Shown piece after piece: positions 6,099 to 6,578 of a stretch of 6,578 nucleotides of DNA. Both the position numbers and the translations under genes were made by a program. Where the stretch lies: positions 1-6,578 of the forward strand of contig JBBRWV010000158.1 of NCBI GenBank assembly GCA_038248985.1, given 5' to 3'. The stretch's first letter is position 1, and each line of letters opens with the position of its first letter. The notes beneath the pieces were generated by a model that was not told where the DNA came from, searched no databases, and worked only from the letters and a program-made list of their open reading frames with translations. Source of the DNA: JBBRWV01 sp038248985. GTDB lineage: Bacteria > Planctomycetota > Phycisphaerae > WQYP01.

Positions 6099-6240
6099 CC
6101 CCACATGATTTTTCCCTCTCTCACTCCGCATCCTCACAACCCAAATTCCAGCCCGCCGCCGCAAACGACGCCTCCCGAGCCGCAGGCCTCGCCCCCGGAC
6201 CACTCCCTCGTCTTCTCACCTCTTCGTCCCGTCCTCCGTC

Positions 6241-6268
6241 CCTGAAACTTGAAACGTGAACCTCGAAC
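6241..6268. repeat. CTTGAAM heptad array, copy 2
   Basis: Four heptads in register are CCTGAAA, CTTGAAA, CGTGAAC and CTCGAAC, followed by CTTCCGTC. The array is preceded directly by TCCGTC (6235-6240), the same flank as copy 1. This copy is more diverged. Confidence 0.7.
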
Positions 6269-6295
6269 CTTCCGTCGCATCCTGCTTCTCCCCTT

Positions 6296-6330
6296 CTGAC
6301 CACTAACCACTCCGTCTCACCCCTCACCCC
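6296..6330. repeat. Mixed heptad array before the last promoter
   Basis: Five heptads in register are CTGACCA, CTAACCA, CTCCGTC, TCACCCC and TCACCCC. The last two are exact copies and are rotations of CCCTCAC at 4521-4527. The array ends 5 bases before the -35 box of the last gene. Confidence 0.55.
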
Positions 6331-6335
6331 TTTTA

Positions 6336-6363
6336 TTGCCTTTACCCCTCCCCTGCCGATAAT
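6336..6363 (+). promoter_or_regulatory. Sigma-70-type promoter of the last gene
   Basis: TTGCCT (6336-6341) and GATAAT (6358-6363) are separated by 16 bp and match consensus at 4 and 5 of 6 positions. Transcription would start near 6370, giving a leader of about 50 bases before the proposed CTG start. This is the clearest two-box promoter in the window. Confidence 0.6.
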
Positions 6364-6407
6364 CCTTTGTTGCACTCCAACCAACCCCCACGTCCCGCCC
6401 TCCTACC

Positions 6408-6413
6408 GAAAGG
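6408..6413 (+). promoter_or_regulatory. Ribosome binding site supporting a CTG start
   Basis: GAAAGG lies 7 bases before CTG at 6421, the usual spacing. A TTG at 6414 touches the site directly, so it is too close, and its frame gives an Arg/Pro-rich shadow. In-frame TTG codons at 6367 and 6370 lie at the expected transcription start and have no ribosome site. Confidence 0.5.
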
Positions 6414-6420
6414 TTGCGCC

Positions 6421-6578
6421 CTGAAATCCTCCTTCGCCCATCTGGTCATTCCGGCCCTCCTCGCCACCCTCCTCGGCGTCACTCTCGGTCTCGCCGCGCC
6501 CACCCCCGCACGCCGCGCTCACACCCCCTCTACCCCCCCTTCGACCCCCGCCTCCCCCCCCATTACCCCCCCCGCACC
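6421..6578 (+). CDS. Start of an exported Pro/Thr-rich protein (cut by window end)
   Basis: The frame is open for 52 codons to the window end. Starting at CTG it reads as a standard Sec signal peptide: a positively charged start (M)KSS, then the hydrophobic core HLVIPALLATLLGVTLGLA, followed by AAPTPARRAH and a Pro/Thr/Ser-rich segment (TPSTPPSTPASPPITPP) that looks like a linker between signal peptide and a folded domain not yet seen. The start is CTG, a rare start codon, chosen because no ATG or GTG is in frame nearby and because promoter, ribosome site and signal peptide all agree on it. A base error in an original ATG is equally possible. The mature function cannot be told from this fragment; Pro-rich linkers after a signal peptide occur in many envelope and secreted proteins. 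Confidence 0.55.
   Translation, partial: MKSSFAHLVIPALLATLLGVTLGLAAPTPARRAHTPSTPPSTPASPPITPPA

Larger units (their letters stand above)
6024..6335. other. Gene-free spacer with repeats
   Basis: No supportable gene lies here. The spacer contains loose T/C heptads (6054-6081), an inverted repeat (6082-6098), a CTTGAAM array (6241-6268) and a mixed heptad array (6296-6330). Between about 6120 and 6200 the bases are less C-biased and can be read as a Ser/Ala-rich peptide (SASSQPKFQPAAANDASRA), but there is no start codon, ribosome site or known domain. It may be a decayed sequence. Confidence 0.55.

Noticed and set aside
5688..6330. Possible CRISPR array from repeated TTGAAAC-like units
   Set aside because: The units are direct 7-bp tandem repeats without spacers of constant length, and no cas gene is present.
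6121..6384. 87-codon minus-strand frame in the last spacer
   Set aside because: It spans two heptad arrays and the last promoter, shows no known motif, and its codon use does not match a real gene.

Overview
The window reads as an ordinary accessory or metabolic stretch of a high-GC bacterial chromosome. It has very strong C-over-G bias on the + strand and codons that nearly always end in C. The protein styles (a GH4 enzyme with an appended C-terminal beta-sandwich domain, a secreted NodB-type deacetylase with a small C-terminal beta domain, an AraC-type sugar regulator) fit best with the PVC group (Planctomycetota, Verrucomicrobiota or Lentisphaerota). That is an inference from protein style, not a demonstrated taxonomy.

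Layout. Bases 1-133 are compositionally inverted: they are G-rich, and the minus strand reads as a fragment of a C-ending gene. They look like an inverted or chimeric piece joined to what follows. From about 134 to 889 lies the 3' part of an unrecognised protein gene (+). It converges, with only 3 bp between stop codons, on a minus-strand AraC-family regulator (893-1753). A 181-bp divergent control region follows. It holds two tandem 20-bp repeats that look like AraC-type half-sites, directly next to a possible -35 box. Then comes a GH4 alpha-galactosidase (MelA-like) with an extra C-terminal domain (1935-3833). After it are a GNAT acetyltransferase that appears to be transcribed leaderless (3899-4507), a secreted polysaccharide deacetylase (4641-5672), a 78-residue HMA metal-binding protein of the CopZ type (5787-6023), a 300-400 bp gene-free repeat-containing spacer, and the start of a signal-peptide-bearing protein that runs off the window and seems to begin with CTG (6421-6578).

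Functional reading. The AraC regulator and the GH4 enzyme form a plausible melibiose- or galactoside-use pair: the regulator senses a sugar and activates the divergent glycosidase. No transporter is visible. The GNAT protein, deacetylase, HMA protein and last gene each have their own candidate promoter and are probably separate transcription units. The spacers carry degenerate repeats in a 7-bp register (CCCTSAC-like and CTTGAAM-like), which is the most unusual genome-level pattern here.

I do not see a new defence, mobile or biosynthetic system. There is no CRISPR array, tRNA, rRNA, transposase or recombinase gene in the window. The best leads are the regulator/operator layout, the GH4 fusion, the heptad repeats, the CTG start, and the probable artefact at the left edge.
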